From positions 15,722,978-15,786,977 of the forward strand of contig CAXKWD010000011.1 in NCBI GenBank assembly GCA_964059195.1: 64,000 nt of DNA, in the 5' to 3' direction. This document shows, piece by piece, positions 13,301 to 27,000 of the stretch. How positions within the stretch are numbered: position 1 is the first letter of the stretch; each line of letters opens with the position of its first letter. The stretch is from Ectobius pallidus. Its lineage: Eukaryota > Arthropoda > Insecta > Blattodea > Ectobiidae. The notes under the pieces are model-generated. The model did no database searches, was not told where the DNA came from, and was given only the letters and a program-made list of their open reading frames with translations. The translations under genes were made by a program, and so were the position numbers.

Positions 13301-16300
13301 CACTGAAGGTGATAGATCAATTTTAGATAATCCCTACTTACCATTTCCACATTCTGAAACTATTTAAACTGTATAGACATTGAGGGTCTGTTATGATTGT
13401 TAGTGTTTATGGATGTGTGTTATAGGCTAGAAGTTTCACCACTTAATTGGCGTGATTAAAACAAATATTTCTGCCACGCACGGAGAATTACAGAGAATTA
13501 CAATTAGAGAGAGACCTGTTGTCAATGTTTACTTTTACTGTCCAAACAAAAGTCTTTATCTCTTTAGGTGTTAAGAACTCTGACTAACATACTATGTATT
13601 GTGCTCGTCATTACAGGCCAAAGAAAAGAAGAAAGAAAGGGGGGGGGGGAAAGATAACTGAACCAATTTAAACAGCGTAGGAAATTCATTTTGCAAATCT
13701 TAAACATTTAAACAGGTACTGATTAATTCAACATTATATTGGAAGTTGACACAGTGGTTTTAGCATATATACTTAACTTTCTATATAAATACCTGAACTA
13801 GTTTTAGAGACCAGCGTTATTCATCGTCAGTCATTACCAACATCCCCGAGACGGCAAAACGAATGTCCAGCTGGCAGGTGATGTACATCTGATAAGTATG
13901 AATGACACTGATCTTTGAAACTAGTTTAGGTATTTATACAGAAGGTGAAGTAAACTTGCTAGACCCAACTCTCTACACATCTTAGTATCTTAGGTCTTGT
14001 GAAGTACCTTAATACTTTATGAGACCTACTGGAATAAAAACATCTGTATCAGAGGAGGGTATTATTCATTATTATAATATAATTTTCTCCCATATCCATA
14101 AGGAAAGGGAGAGAAAAGGCAAACTACACATTCACAATAATACATTTTGGACACGGCTTGTTTGCAGACTCATGTTTGTTGAAACGTTTTTGCTTCTGTT
14201 ATCGTATACTTTCAACAGTTTCAGTTGCACTATTAATTATGATACACCCTGCACTGAATTTACAAAATTCGCAATTAATTTTCACCCACTCAAAGTTTAT
14301 ATGAGCAGCTAATTATGCACAAGTCTATTTGCAATGAAGATCTACCAATTGCTAAATTTGAGGATAGGTTTCTACCTGACAACCTATATAGTTCCCTTGT
14401 AAGTATTGATGTTTCTATAAGTGGAAATTATTGTTCACATTCTTCTGTGTATGGTCATTAGTTTAGATATTCCACAACACTATTTTCTGTATTCTTCCTG
14501 AGAACAGTATATTTTATTAATACATAATTCTCCAAGATCATTTGCTATTTTATTATAATTTATTATTCTCACTATAATTTAATACTACTATATATATATA
14601 TATATATTTTAAATCCACCTATGTGAAAGAATTTCTAAAAATGGAATTTCACCCATTTTAACCCAAAACTATTGGTCTTTATTTTATTTTAAATAAAGTA
14701 ATAATGTAGAGATATTTTAATAAAATAACAGATTCCTGGTGGCTGCTTTAACGAAGAAATTAATCTAATTAAATAATACATATTTTGATTTTCCTTGTTT
14801 TCATTGGATTGTTTTAGCATTTATCATTTCTGTAATCCATTTCCACATTTCTTCTTTACAAACTTTCAAATGTAGCATGTGAATTGTACATTTCTAGTAA
14901 AGGTATAGTAAATTATTAAGGGAACATAATATAGTGATAGAATGTGAATTGTAAATTTCTAGTAACTGTAAAATAAATTGTAAGTAAGGGGCACATATGA
15001 TAGTAGAATGTTAAACGTAAATTTCTAGTAATGGTATTGTAGATTGTAAATTTCTAGTTTCCTTAATTAGTAGTTTAAGAAATTGACGATTCCCATATCG
15101 TTGTAACATGATCCAGAGGATGAATAAAGAATTGAATTTAATTTAGTAAACTGTATAGAGAATTAGGTGAACCCGAAAAATGAAAAAAACATCACTAATA
15201 GCAAGAAAACTGTCCTGAGCATTTTCTGAGTGATATCTGTCAGCTATATTTCAACTGTTGGCTGAACATACCAAGTGCTCTCTTGTAGATGCTTGGTGAA
15301 TTTGGAGATGACGTCTCTCCCTTTGGGATATTGAAGTTCATCAGGTGTTCTCTCTGAACAGAAAATCCTCTCTCATATTGCAAAATCCTTAAGAACTGAG
15401 AATTCAGTTGTATAGACTGTGAACTGAAGCAAAAGCTGAAGTCTAAATAAAGTGTTCCCTGTACTGGCCTTGGAGGCCCTCACGGTTTCGTACAAGGGGT
15501 CAAACGTGTGACCTTCTGGTTTGTAACGCAGTGCTTCAACCAACTGCACAATGACATACCCTCCTAGGGGGAATAAAAAGAAACTTAGATATCAGAAGGT
15601 ACACACCATGACCTCAAATACCGCACACAAATCAGTGGAAGAAGCCCACTTCTGGGATAAAAGGCATGAGATCAAATGGGAGCTTAGATGCCTTGTAAGG
15701 TATATGCAGGCCTAAAGAGCATGCAATATGGGAAAATGTTTTAATAAAAGCGAAGTTCACCTGATGAATTTGACATCCCAATGAAGGATGACTTGATCCG
15801 CAAAGTCATCAACTAGATGGAATATATAGGTATGATATACAACAGTTGGATGACAATGATGAGGTGGGGACATCCCCCAAAAATGCTCAGGTCAGATTTC
15901 CTATTACTGTATTGGGAGAGAACTGGGTATTTTCCCAGGTCAATTTGTTCATAATAGTGCAATTTGCTTAAGACTAATATTGCAATCAAAATTTCTACTC
16001 ACAACAGTTGCATTTTTGTGAGGTCCAAACATCCATGTCTTTGGTTTCCCAGGTGAAGTTTCTGATGAATTTGGAGAGTAAAATCTTTGCTGTTGTAGAC
16101 TGCCTAGTCGTGACACTGGTGAAATGGGTGATGTAGCCAGCATTGGTATTTTTGACACAACAGGACTCTGTTCATTAGAGACACCAGTTCTTAAATTCCC
16201 CTGCACTGCATTACTGTCATAGCTGCTAGAAAAACTGCTCAACTGTCCTACATGTGATGTGATTGGAGACGTAGTAGCTGTTGGTATTCTAGAAGATATG

Positions 16301-19300
16301 TTAAGATTGTGGTCTGTTGACGAGAAGTGTGGTTTGTTGAGATAATTATATCCTGCTTCTTTAGAGATAGGTGATGTAGAGGAATCAACAGATGTATTTA
16401 AAGGTGCTACAGATCCTGGACGACTACCACTAGATGACTGAGAACTGACAGAACCTCTCTTTGATGACTGATAGGCTAGCGGGGAATGAGAATAAAAACC
16501 GGGCTGTGGAATTCTTGTTCCAGATATAGAATCGGACAAGGATTCTGCTTCAGAGCCAGCAGAAGACCAGTTATTGCTAGCAGCTGATCTGTTATGACTT
16601 GAAACACCTGTAGAATTTATATATTTTGATGGCTCCAATATTTTATCAGGTTTTGGGGATGGACTGTTATTTCTCAGTTGAGATTTGGTTTCAGTCTTCC
16701 CCATAAGGTTTGCTGATGGTAAAAGGGACGGAATCTTAGAACCTGAGCGTGTAACAGGTGGTGACTTTGGTGTTGAGGTAAATTTTGATGGCAATGGTGA
16801 TGTAGGTTTTGGAGTATTAAACTCTGGACGCTGTGGTGTTGGAGCAAAAAGATTGTCATTAACAGATGGCTTATCCTGACTGAACGAAGATGGATTCGTA
16901 AACAACAGGTTGTTAGGTACAGGTGATTTTGCAGGATCACCAAGCCTGACAGGTATTCGACACTTTGGACTTAATGGGGGTTGTTTCATGTCCTCAGTCA
17001 TAAGAGAAGAAGTTGGTATTGTATCTTGTTTATATCCTTGATCAATACTGCTGCTATCAGATGTGGCCAGTTCTTCTCTAGTGTCACTGAATATGGCATT
17101 CTTGACTGAGTTCATAGATGCTGCAGATTTGTTTGTACTAGGAACTTCAAAACTTTGATTTACTGAATCATTTGTGGAAACATTTTGTTTTGTAAGAGAT
17201 GTTTTAAGCTGTTGCTCCATTGTACTTGAGACCTCAGCATTTTGGCTAAAATTCTGAGTTGAATTAAGAGACACCGTGGCTGCAGCATGTGGTGGAGAAT
17301 ATTCCTTCCTAACAGAGTCGCTACTTTCACTGAATTCTGAAGTTTGTGATTCTGTGTGCTTAGGCATTTTTGATTCACCCATTACAACATCAGGAAGTGA
17401 ATTCTGAACATCTGCATGGTATTTTGTATCCATATTATCATTCGATAGTTTCTCACTACCTAATATTCTACTGTTAATTTGGTCCACATCAACTGGCACT
17501 TCTGAAGAAGAATTAAGTTTTTCCTCAATATGTCCTTGAAGAAATATATTTTTGTTTTCACAAGAAAAGGCACTGCTTTCAGGTTTTGAGCTATTCCGAG
17601 TCTCGTTGGTGTCTTCTTTTACGGTCACTATATTACCCTGCTCCTTTGCTGTGGGGATATCTTCTAAAGCTATAAAAGAAGAAATGAATCATTTAAAATA
17701 ATGAATAATTCTTAAAACTCCAGTGTATAGAAGCTTGGTTGCAATCTTATTCAACAGGAGTTTAAGGGTATCTTATAAAGCTAAAAACAGTTCCAATGAT
17801 ATTTTAGGGTACTGTCATTAGTAACTGGATTAAATATTGGCCTCTGAATACAAGGATCGTGGATTGTAATCCAGCCAAGAATAGTAACATTTCGCAAGTA
17901 GTGTCGGAGAATGTGGTACCACATAGGCTCTTCCATACCATCGGTTAAGAAGCAAAATCTTGTATCCCCGCATATTTAGGTTATAGTTGTGAAATATTCA
18001 GAAAAACAGCTATATGTCTCTGGTGAAGCCTCGCATGCAAATAACAGTCTGTGTTGGGACTATATAATCAATTGTAGCATGATTTCTGAAGCCACAAATT
18101 ATCAAATGAAGTAAGGAATAAAATATAAAAATATTAATGAGATAAATTGTGACATACAAACTTCATTAAAACTGACAATAACCTAGACTGCAGGTTCGAA
18201 GGGTTTCCCCACTCATCCTCAGCTAGACTCCATCTGAATTTCGTGTGTCATAATCCATCTCATTATTATTTTTATATAATAATTACTTCATTGTGTCAAC
18301 TTCCTAAATATTATGATAATGATTAAAATGTACCTTTTTAGTCTTGAAAAGTTGCAATTTTGGAGACATGAAGTTTCCCATCTTAACCAATGATATGCAA
18401 ATGTGTCTGTGCATCAGGTGAACATGGACACTCTTGATTGCCATCTTTAAACGGACAGTTTGCGCATTGTATGCATACACAAAAATTAATGATGTGTAAT
18501 ATTTTTGACTGTGTTTATGAGTAATCACTTCTAAAATGGTTATCATATACATAGTGGATGCCTTCTTAATTGGTTTATATGGGATTGGACCAGAAGATGG
18601 GTAGTATGATTTATAGCAAATTACTATAAGTTTTCCTATGACACAAAAAACAATGTATCATCAGCAGGGCCCAGATTTTGATGACATGTCATCTTTTACC
18701 TGGAACTTCATGGGTGTTGCCCACTAGTGCAGATAATCTGATCATGACTCCTAGATTACATAAATGGCAATCTTTAGGGTCATTTCTGGTCATTTTTATG
18801 TAATTTTAGAATGTAATGTCATTTTTGGTCATTTTACAGTCTTTTTTTTTTTCCATATGTCATATTTTCAGGTAACTTTTTGAACACAAAGTCACTATTT
18901 TCTATTGTTTCTCACATTATATAGAGTCTTTGTGCATTTACCTACACTGAATATTATCGGAACTCTAAATAAGCATAAATAAACAGATCTTGTTATAATT
19001 TTAATTTAGATACAAGAAAGACAGTGATTGCTATTTGCATTTAACCATATGTAATTAGTACTGGTAATTAAAAGCCTATAATTCAGTCAACAACATAAAT
19101 GTAGAAGAGACACAAATCTGATGAATAAACTAGTATTTTCATGCAATTTTTGGGTTATTTTTCTTAGTTTTTGGCTCATTTTTTGTATTTTTGCAGTCAC
19201 TTCATAGCTAATTTTTAAAGTATTTTTAGGTCATCAAAATCCGGGCCCTGATCATCAGGTTCACCCACTAAAGTTCACATGAGGTTGTATTACTGGCGCT

Positions 19301-22300
19301 AAGGCATACAATCGCATATCTTGCCGGTATCCGACAAGAGCTTCTTTAACTCAAGGTAATTGTAAGGTAAGTGTATGTGTATGTAAGTTTAAAACATGGT
19401 ACGTTAATAATTTATTGTGTGAACTATTAATAACTGTGAACTAAGGGTGGTGTGCACCATCCAGGAGTAAACCAAACTAAAGTAGTGAATTTAAGACGGA
19501 GACCTGAAGTATGCAAGAACCAGTACATCTGTCTCACTCTTTAAGTCATACGAGTAATGTGCTAGAGTGAGACAGACAAACCGGTTTTTGTTGCGTCAGG
19601 TTCCCGTCTTAGATTTACTACTTTAGTTCTTCTCTTTTAGTAACTTACTCTTTTAGTTGGTGTTGGAGAGCTCAATTGATAGTTACTTCTTTAGTTGTAA
19701 CTAAAGTAGTAAACGATTTTTACTAAAGAAGTAGTCGAATTCTGCGCTGAACAGAGCAGAAACGTTAGTGCAGCGCAGCAGAACAGGTGCATTTCAATTG
19801 CCAGTATTATTCAAGTGCCAGATAATGAAAAGGAAAGGTTCGCTGAAACAATGAATATGAATTTGGGTTGTTCCAAATATTACTAATGACAATCTTCATG
19901 TTTTAAAATAGGTCTAATAGTAGTGTTTTATTCATTACTAATTTTAATTCCTTCAATTGAATATTTTCAGTTTAGTAGCCTACGTTAGGGTACTGTGATT
20001 ACAATTTTTGTGCAAACTATTTCTGTATTATAATGCAAACAATTGGAATTTCCAGTTGATTTTCATAATTGATTCACTGTCAATATTATAATTATTTCTC
20101 TCATAATAATAATAAAGTTCTAAAATATATTAAAATATTTATACTTCCTAAAGTTACATATTCTTCCCCAAAAACGATAAATAAATTATTCTACAGTTGT
20201 TTATCATAAATCTCACTATAATGAATTATTAATACTTATTGACTGTTTAACAATATTAATAAGAAGTATTACACAAAATCATGAAAAAGAGGGGGATAAA
20301 AAGGATAACAAAACTAATAAGGGGCATTATGTTTCTGTCCTTTTTCAAATGCACAGAACATTTACTTAAAAAATATTACCTTATAAAAACAATAATATTA
20401 CAACTGAGAAATGTAATATTTAAACAAAAAATGGCGGTACAATATTTCGGAAGCTATGAACTCCAATAATAATTATGTAGATGGTTGTGTGTTTAAAAAT
20501 AATTTCAGTGACTACTTCTCTAGATCCTGTGCAGCTTCAACCTCCAACTCCTTTAAATTTTCTTTCGGCACTCATGTTGGTATTTTTTTCTATATAGTTT
20601 ATAATGCTTCTCACTTTCCTGTCCACAGGGTTAATTAAAATAGTTAGCAGCATACTATAGACCTGCAGCATCTGCTATAGTTTATTCCCAAACATGAAAG
20701 TCTTGTCTCACTTCACCATTCGAGACTTGGGGAGTCTTTAAGGAATGGTTTTACAATGTGTCCCTTTCTCAATGTACGCTAATCCCAGAGTCAGTCAAAT
20801 TTTCTTCCGATGAGGCCTGTTTGGACATTTTTACACCTGGGTCAGAAAAAAGCACCCGCATTAACACTGCGGGTGCAACTATTGAACTTGTAGCTCTTAT
20901 AATTATTATTATAATTCTGGCATTCGCAATGTTGTGCTTTAAGTTAAGCTATAGAAGTGTAATGTAATAAAATTAATTTACAATAATTACATTAAATCGT
21001 TAACAATGAGAATCACCTATTGTTCAGTAATCTCTATGGTTAAGTAGTAGGGGGAAGTGTTTTCTGGGTAGCTCCAAGAACGGAGGCTTTCATTTATTGG
21101 AATATGCTTTGCCTCGCCGATATCTGTATCCATAGGATTAGCTTGAAATACATCGTCGTTTTCTAACCCAAAGTTAGGGAGAACTGCAGCATCTAAAGGC
21201 CGATCCAGCTAGGAAGATATTTGAGAGCACATGCGCTCCTTGTACCGTGCAATGCAAACGTCCCTTCCACTCACTCTCCCCCTCACCTTTGGTGGACGTC
21301 TTCCTAGTTGGATCGCTCTCCGCAATGATATTTCCACATTTGACTGGCTGAAATCACATGGATGTAGTGAGAATCTGACATCGTTTCTTCCAAACGCCAA
21401 AATTTCATGTAAGGATTTATGAGCTTAATTATTTACGTTATTAAATGCCCTACTAGGTGTGGTTCGCTTAATATTTATTAAATCACCTGCCACAACTCTC
21501 ATTTTTGGTATACCACCTTTTCATCTCAATAACTTATCCTCAGTTTGAACTATGTAATCCATTTAATGTGATATGTAACTCATAACTCACGCAAATGCCA
21601 CAGAACACACTTACTACACAACTTTACTCCACCCCCTGAGTAGGAGTAAATATTGGCCTTATTTAACTTACTACATTAGTAACGTACTCCGTGTTGGTGC
21701 TCTCCACCACTTGTGGAGTAAGTTCATTTACTCTGGGAGTAAATAAAATTTTTACTTCTTTAGTACATTCCTCTATGTTGAAAGCCGCCGAGTTTAGTTT
21801 ACTCCTGGTTGGTGCACGCCGTCCTTACTAAAGGAGTACGGTTACTAAAAGAGTAGCTTACTAAAGTAGTTAGAACTAAAGAAGTAAGGTTTACTAAAAG
21901 AGTAAATGGCATGAGTTTGGTGCACGCCACCCTAAGTGTTGCTCACTAATTTTTATTACAGCAAAGAACAAACTCTCGATAATGAGAGGAAAAATGCTGA
22001 TAAATGGCAGTGATCAAGGCATTTATATGTATGAGAGAGAGAGAATGTGTGTGTATATATATAAATATAAATATATGTGTTTTCTGAGGACATTTAAAAA
22101 AACATGGCAAGGTAATATGCAAGATCTTATGCACATCATGACATTTTTTCTCGTAAGATGAAAATATTCCAAGTTGAAATCACACCAACACAGAAAAGAA
22201 TTATTAAATGAACAAAAAAACGGCAACCACATGATACAAATCACAAACAACTGTACACGGTAACTGGATACATCAAATGAAAACCAACAACACAGCAGCT

Positions 22301-23972
22301 TCGACCCCACAATAGGCCAACTGTTGATGCTATGCTTGGTTCAAGAAGAGTGGGGAGTAGCATTCCTCATTTGTTAATTTGCAATGTAGCCTACAAAAAA
22401 AAAAATACAGATCAAAAAATCATACTAACCTTTAGATTCTTTTACTTGGAGCTCAGATATTGGTACATCTCGTTGCTGTGACACTGGTGACGGTGGTTTC
22501 TGTGATGTTAGAGAAGCTGAAGGAGTTGAACTTCTGGTGTGGAAGTAAGCTGCCTGTTTGGAGTAAACTGCTGCAATGTGATACGGTGGTGGTTCGACTG
22601 CTACATTATATTGAAAAGACTTTGGTCCATCAACTACATCCACAGCTGGCACAGGTGTGACTGTATCTTCCTTCTGACTGCTGAAGAACTTCTCTCGAGC
22701 ACTCATCATATCACGAGAACTTACAACTTCCTCCTTATGTGGAAGAGGTTTATCAGATGAGCTCAAGACCTCTTGCTTCTGACTTAAAAATCTGTCACGT
22801 GGACTTAAGGTTTCTTCGCGGGTACTAAGAGCGTCTTCCTTCTGGTTGAGGAATTTGTCACGGGGACTAAGTGTTTCTTCTTTCTGGCTGAGGAACTTAT
22901 CACGATCATCTGTTGAAGATGTTACCTGACGAACGCATTTTGCTTCTCGAATCTGAGGTCCACTTCCTAAAGCCAACACTGGTTGGCCATCACCATTAGT
23001 AGTTTCCGAACTCTCAGGCTTGCTTGAACTGATACCAGTGTTTGTACTCACTCCAGACATCTCGTCTTCATTGCCTTTGTTCTGCAGAAATGGGAAACAA
23101 GTTTTGCTACATCTCACCTGTTGCTATAAAACAAAACTCAAAACTGTATCTTAGATCACAATTATGAATCCTGCAATACGATTAATGCCTTCCTATATGC
23201 TCTATTACATATTCCTCATTATTATTCAGCTTAGAGGTTCTCAACAGATGTTCGTACAGAAACAAATTTCATTTTGTCTTCCTACAAGGGTGATATACTG
23301 CATATTCCCTCGTCATTATATGCCATTCACATCTATTTTACCTGAAAATTATTATACAATATCGGCTAGTTTGCTTAGTTACAGCTAGTATTACAAATGC
23401 CATTAGAATAAAAGGGAATTTTAGTGGAGTTCCTCTTATTGCCACTATGGTCATCATAGTCACATTTCATATTGCTCCCAGTGGTGAAGGGTAGGGCCTC
23501 TAAATGGAGATTACTGTTACCTACTTGAATTTCATTACGCTTATTTCCCGATAGAGGGCAGAGTGACAGGTGGTAGGCTCATCGCCTCACAACCCCTCCT
23601 GGAAACTGAGGTATTACTTGGACGTGAAAGGGCCGAGGAATTTTGTCCAAAGGCTCTAATTTTACATGTTGTAAATGTATGACACGATCCCCCAGCTTAA
23701 AGTCTCTCCTCGAGGACTCCATGCCCATGATTTTTATGTCCAGAAAAATCCAGCCGGGTCTGTTCCCGCGACCTTCGGATCTAGAGGCAGGTATGCTACT
23801 TCTAGGCCACCATGGCCAACATTTCCACTATGGAGGAAATCAATAAATAAAAAAATTGGATTTGTCTTTGGTGCCAGACGGAAGCTTCAATTTTTTGTTT
23901 TATTACTATTGTATGGGGGAGGGGAAATTACCAGAGTGAGACATGTAGAAGTGGAAGTGAAACATAAGAGAG

Positions 23973-24024
<52 letters not shown>

Positions 24025-27000
24025 GTATATTAAAAATGCACCATAATTTAGCAACTTAATATTCACAAACATAATCTATATATATAAAGTAAAATTGTGC
24101 GTTTGTTTGATCTTTATACAAATCTACAGTTTTATTCCGATCTCAATGTAATTTTGTATGCTTAGCTTTCAAAACACAAGGAAAAGCACTGTCTAAATTT
24201 CATTTTGAAAAAATAATTATTGTGGCTTAATTCAACATCCTTAATATCATAATAATAATAAACAGAATACAGTTGCTATGCGTGGACACATTACGGTGCA
24301 TAAACAAACATTTTTTGTGAATAAATTGTGTTTCATTACTTAAGTGTGAGTAAAAAAGACTAATCTTATCATCAAATGTAATATAATTTGTAATATGTAT
24401 TAAAGTAAAACTGCATCTATCAAATTACGCCAGATATTTGTGAATACCAGGTGTGTAATTTATAATGTGCTTTAAGCTTAAAGGTAAAAATTGTGTCTAT
24501 ATCTGAATATATAAAGGAGAAATGTTCATCTGTCTCTCTCTGATTGTTTATTATATGTTGTGGCCAGTTAGTTAAGGCACAACGCTACAGACTGCAAGAT
24601 CTCTGGTTTGATCCCTGATGAAGTCTTTGAGATTTTTCAATTGGCCTAATCCTTATAGTAACACCAAGACCCTCTTATGAGTACTGGGAGCAATTTGGGG
24701 AAAAGGCGACCAGTGTGGACAACCTTACCATCTTAATGTGCCAAATGTCTTAAAATTTGGAATTATCAACCTCCTGGAACCATAGGGTTTCCATGGCCTG
24801 TGTGGCGAATACTTCACTTTTTTACGGTTTTAATTGTCTTGATGAAATTATGCACAAGTAACCTTCAGGCCCTTCTTCCTTTATCGCTGTTCACAAAGCT
24901 TCTCCTTTTTTCAGAATTACTGAAATGCTTCCGAAGTTAAGAAAGATATTGGTTATATAAACCTTGTAGTCAAAGGACGGAAACCTATAAGGGCCTAGGG
25001 TTTTAAAATCAGAAGTAGACTTCTCCATAAGTTTACTATGAAGTAAAAGCAAAATACCAAACCCTGGCGATGCTGGTCATTTTAAGCTAGTTATAGGAAA
25101 TAAATCAAAGAATATCATAGCAATATGTAAAAATATTATCGAAATGATGAACTACTATTCTTGTTCTTAGTTTAAACTTGTATGGTATTATTATAACAAC
25201 AACAAAAATGATTTGGCACCCAGGTAGTTGACAATTGACAGATTATATAATACAGCAAAACCCTGTTTTATATCTCTGCCTTTAAGGAATTCCAGTTTCT
25301 AATAAAATCTGTACTTTCGGCACAAAAACCTTAAGAACAATGTACTTAAATCCTGCTTATAAGGAACCCCACTTTCAAAAAATCAAGATCTACTTTTTTT
25401 TTTTAGGATTTACAAATATTTGCCCTGTAATACTTATCTCCTAAATTTAATTTCTGACTTCGTAAAAAAACCAACTCAACATACAACCTTTAAGCTCAGA
25501 ATGAACATACGAGAACATATACAAAGGCATCAAAACACATAAATTTACTTTACATCTTTGCATCAAACCTAACTGTATAGTCCAAGTACATTTTCATTTT
25601 CATCTCAAATTTGATTTCTTAGATGCTTTCTTTTTAAAGCATAGTAAATAATGAGAAACAAATAACACTAGAACATGAAATTGGTAAATGTTTTCATGGC
25701 AAATTTGCACACAGTCAAGCAAATAGAGTTAGTTATTAGCTTTTAACAGCAAAGAACAATTTCACAGTGAAACATGCACAAAGTTTTACCCTCTTTGACT
25801 CTGTCAGCTGGAACACTGGTACAGTGCTTGGTTTCTTCACTTTAGCTTCTTTTATTAAAACTCCTTTCGGACCCGGTGACACCATTTCTCCTAATAAAGG
25901 CACTTCTGATTCGCTCTGTAATAAAATAATAATAAAATGGTAAATAAAATTTGATATTATGGTGGACTATTCATTAATATACTCAGTACAATTCTTCCCA
26001 GCTAGGATTTAAGTACCCTGTGCCATGGATCAAGCCCGACCAATACTTGAGGCAACTGAAATCTGTGAGAGAACTGTACCCAAGTACAGGTGGGATTGTC
26101 ATATTTAATAATATACACAGCAAACTCTGAACTATTCATGTTAATTGGGACTTTGACATGCACAAATAATAAAAAAAACCACGTATAACCTGAATGTTAG
26201 AATTATTAATTAGTTAATTACTATTCTAGCTTCAGGGAATGTAGATATGGGCTATACATATTTATTTATTTATTTTTATTTAACAATCCTGTAGACCAGC
26301 AGTACTGGCATAGAATAACAATAATAATATTTAAAAAAATTATACAATAAATAAAGAACTTGGAAAACCAAAACATAGTGTGAGTTTTACAGATACAAGA
26401 TAATTTTTTTCAGTATACTTATAATTGATATAGTTCTCTTATATCATCTAGGGAGTAAGCCATTTTTTAACTCTGTTATAAATCTTTCACCTGTGAGTGA
26501 TTTTATTTCCTCAGGGAGTGAGTTATTAAATACGGCTCCTCGAACAAATGGACTGTTTAATGTGAATTTTAATCGTCTAGGAATTACGTGATAATCTATT
26601 TTTTGTCTTGTTTATAAGTATGAATATCGGAATTAATACACGTTAATTTTGAGTTGTTTTTAACCATCAAGACAGTATGATATATATACATTGCATAGTT
26701 AATATGTTCTTATTAATAAATAAGCTTTTACATGATGTTCTTCACGGTTCTTTAGCTATTAGTCTTTAGGTATAATTCTATGTGATATTAATATGCTGCA
26801 AATGCTACTAAATTTGTTATAATGCTAGTTATACTCTGAGTATCCATTAACCCTAGAGCGGGTGCACCCTGTACTGTTAGGTGAGCAGGTGCACTGTGTA
26901 TTCTGTACACAATGCACATAAATGGCAATGTGTTGCTATTCCTTTACCATTTATTACACTAATTTACATTACACCATTCATAGATTACAAGTAACCTCTA

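Larger units (their letters stand above)
4044..16002 (-). other. Intron between coding exons 11 and 12 (12 kb)
   Basis: This 11,959-nt intron holds a deleted mariner (4836-5453), a MITE (7281-7526), pogo-like remnants (7807-8148 and 9242-9729), hAT elements (8301-9001, 11501-11724 and 12473-13122), palindromic retroelements (10795-11021 and 13783-13941) and a short tandem repeat (14879-15060). The intervals 5454-7276, 9730-10783, 11033-11492, 13129-13740 and 15150-16000 are AT-rich, and I see nothing supportable in them. No further PDZ or LRR exon is visible. Confidence 0.8.
17670..22429 (-). other. Intron between coding exons 10 and 11
   Basis: This 4,760-nt intron holds a hAT MITE (18665-19250) and a Harbinger-like element (19445-21932). 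The segments 17670-18656 and 21936-22429 are AT-rich with only a short GA/GT/AT-rich stretch near 22030-22080. I see no further exon. Confidence 0.85.
23082..25789 (-). other. Intron between coding exons 9 and 10
   Basis: This 2,708-nt intron has two tRNA-like SINEs (about 23560-23830 and 24550-24800), a GT/AT microsatellite, and a possible Helitron start near 24076. The segment 24810-25780 is AT-rich with nothing recognised. Confidence 0.8.

Noticed and set aside
16674..16943. Overlapping frames inside the Ser/Pro-rich exon
   Set aside because: Shadow frames of coding exon 11, with no independent support.
17628..17669. GTG start at 17628 for the Ser/Pro-rich frame
   Set aside because: The frame continues upstream without a stop to a good acceptor at 17670 and is in phase with the preceding exon. 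It is an internal exon, not a start.
23887..24072. Cys-Val and His-Thr repeat peptides
   Set aside because: They are translations of the GT/AT microsatellite.
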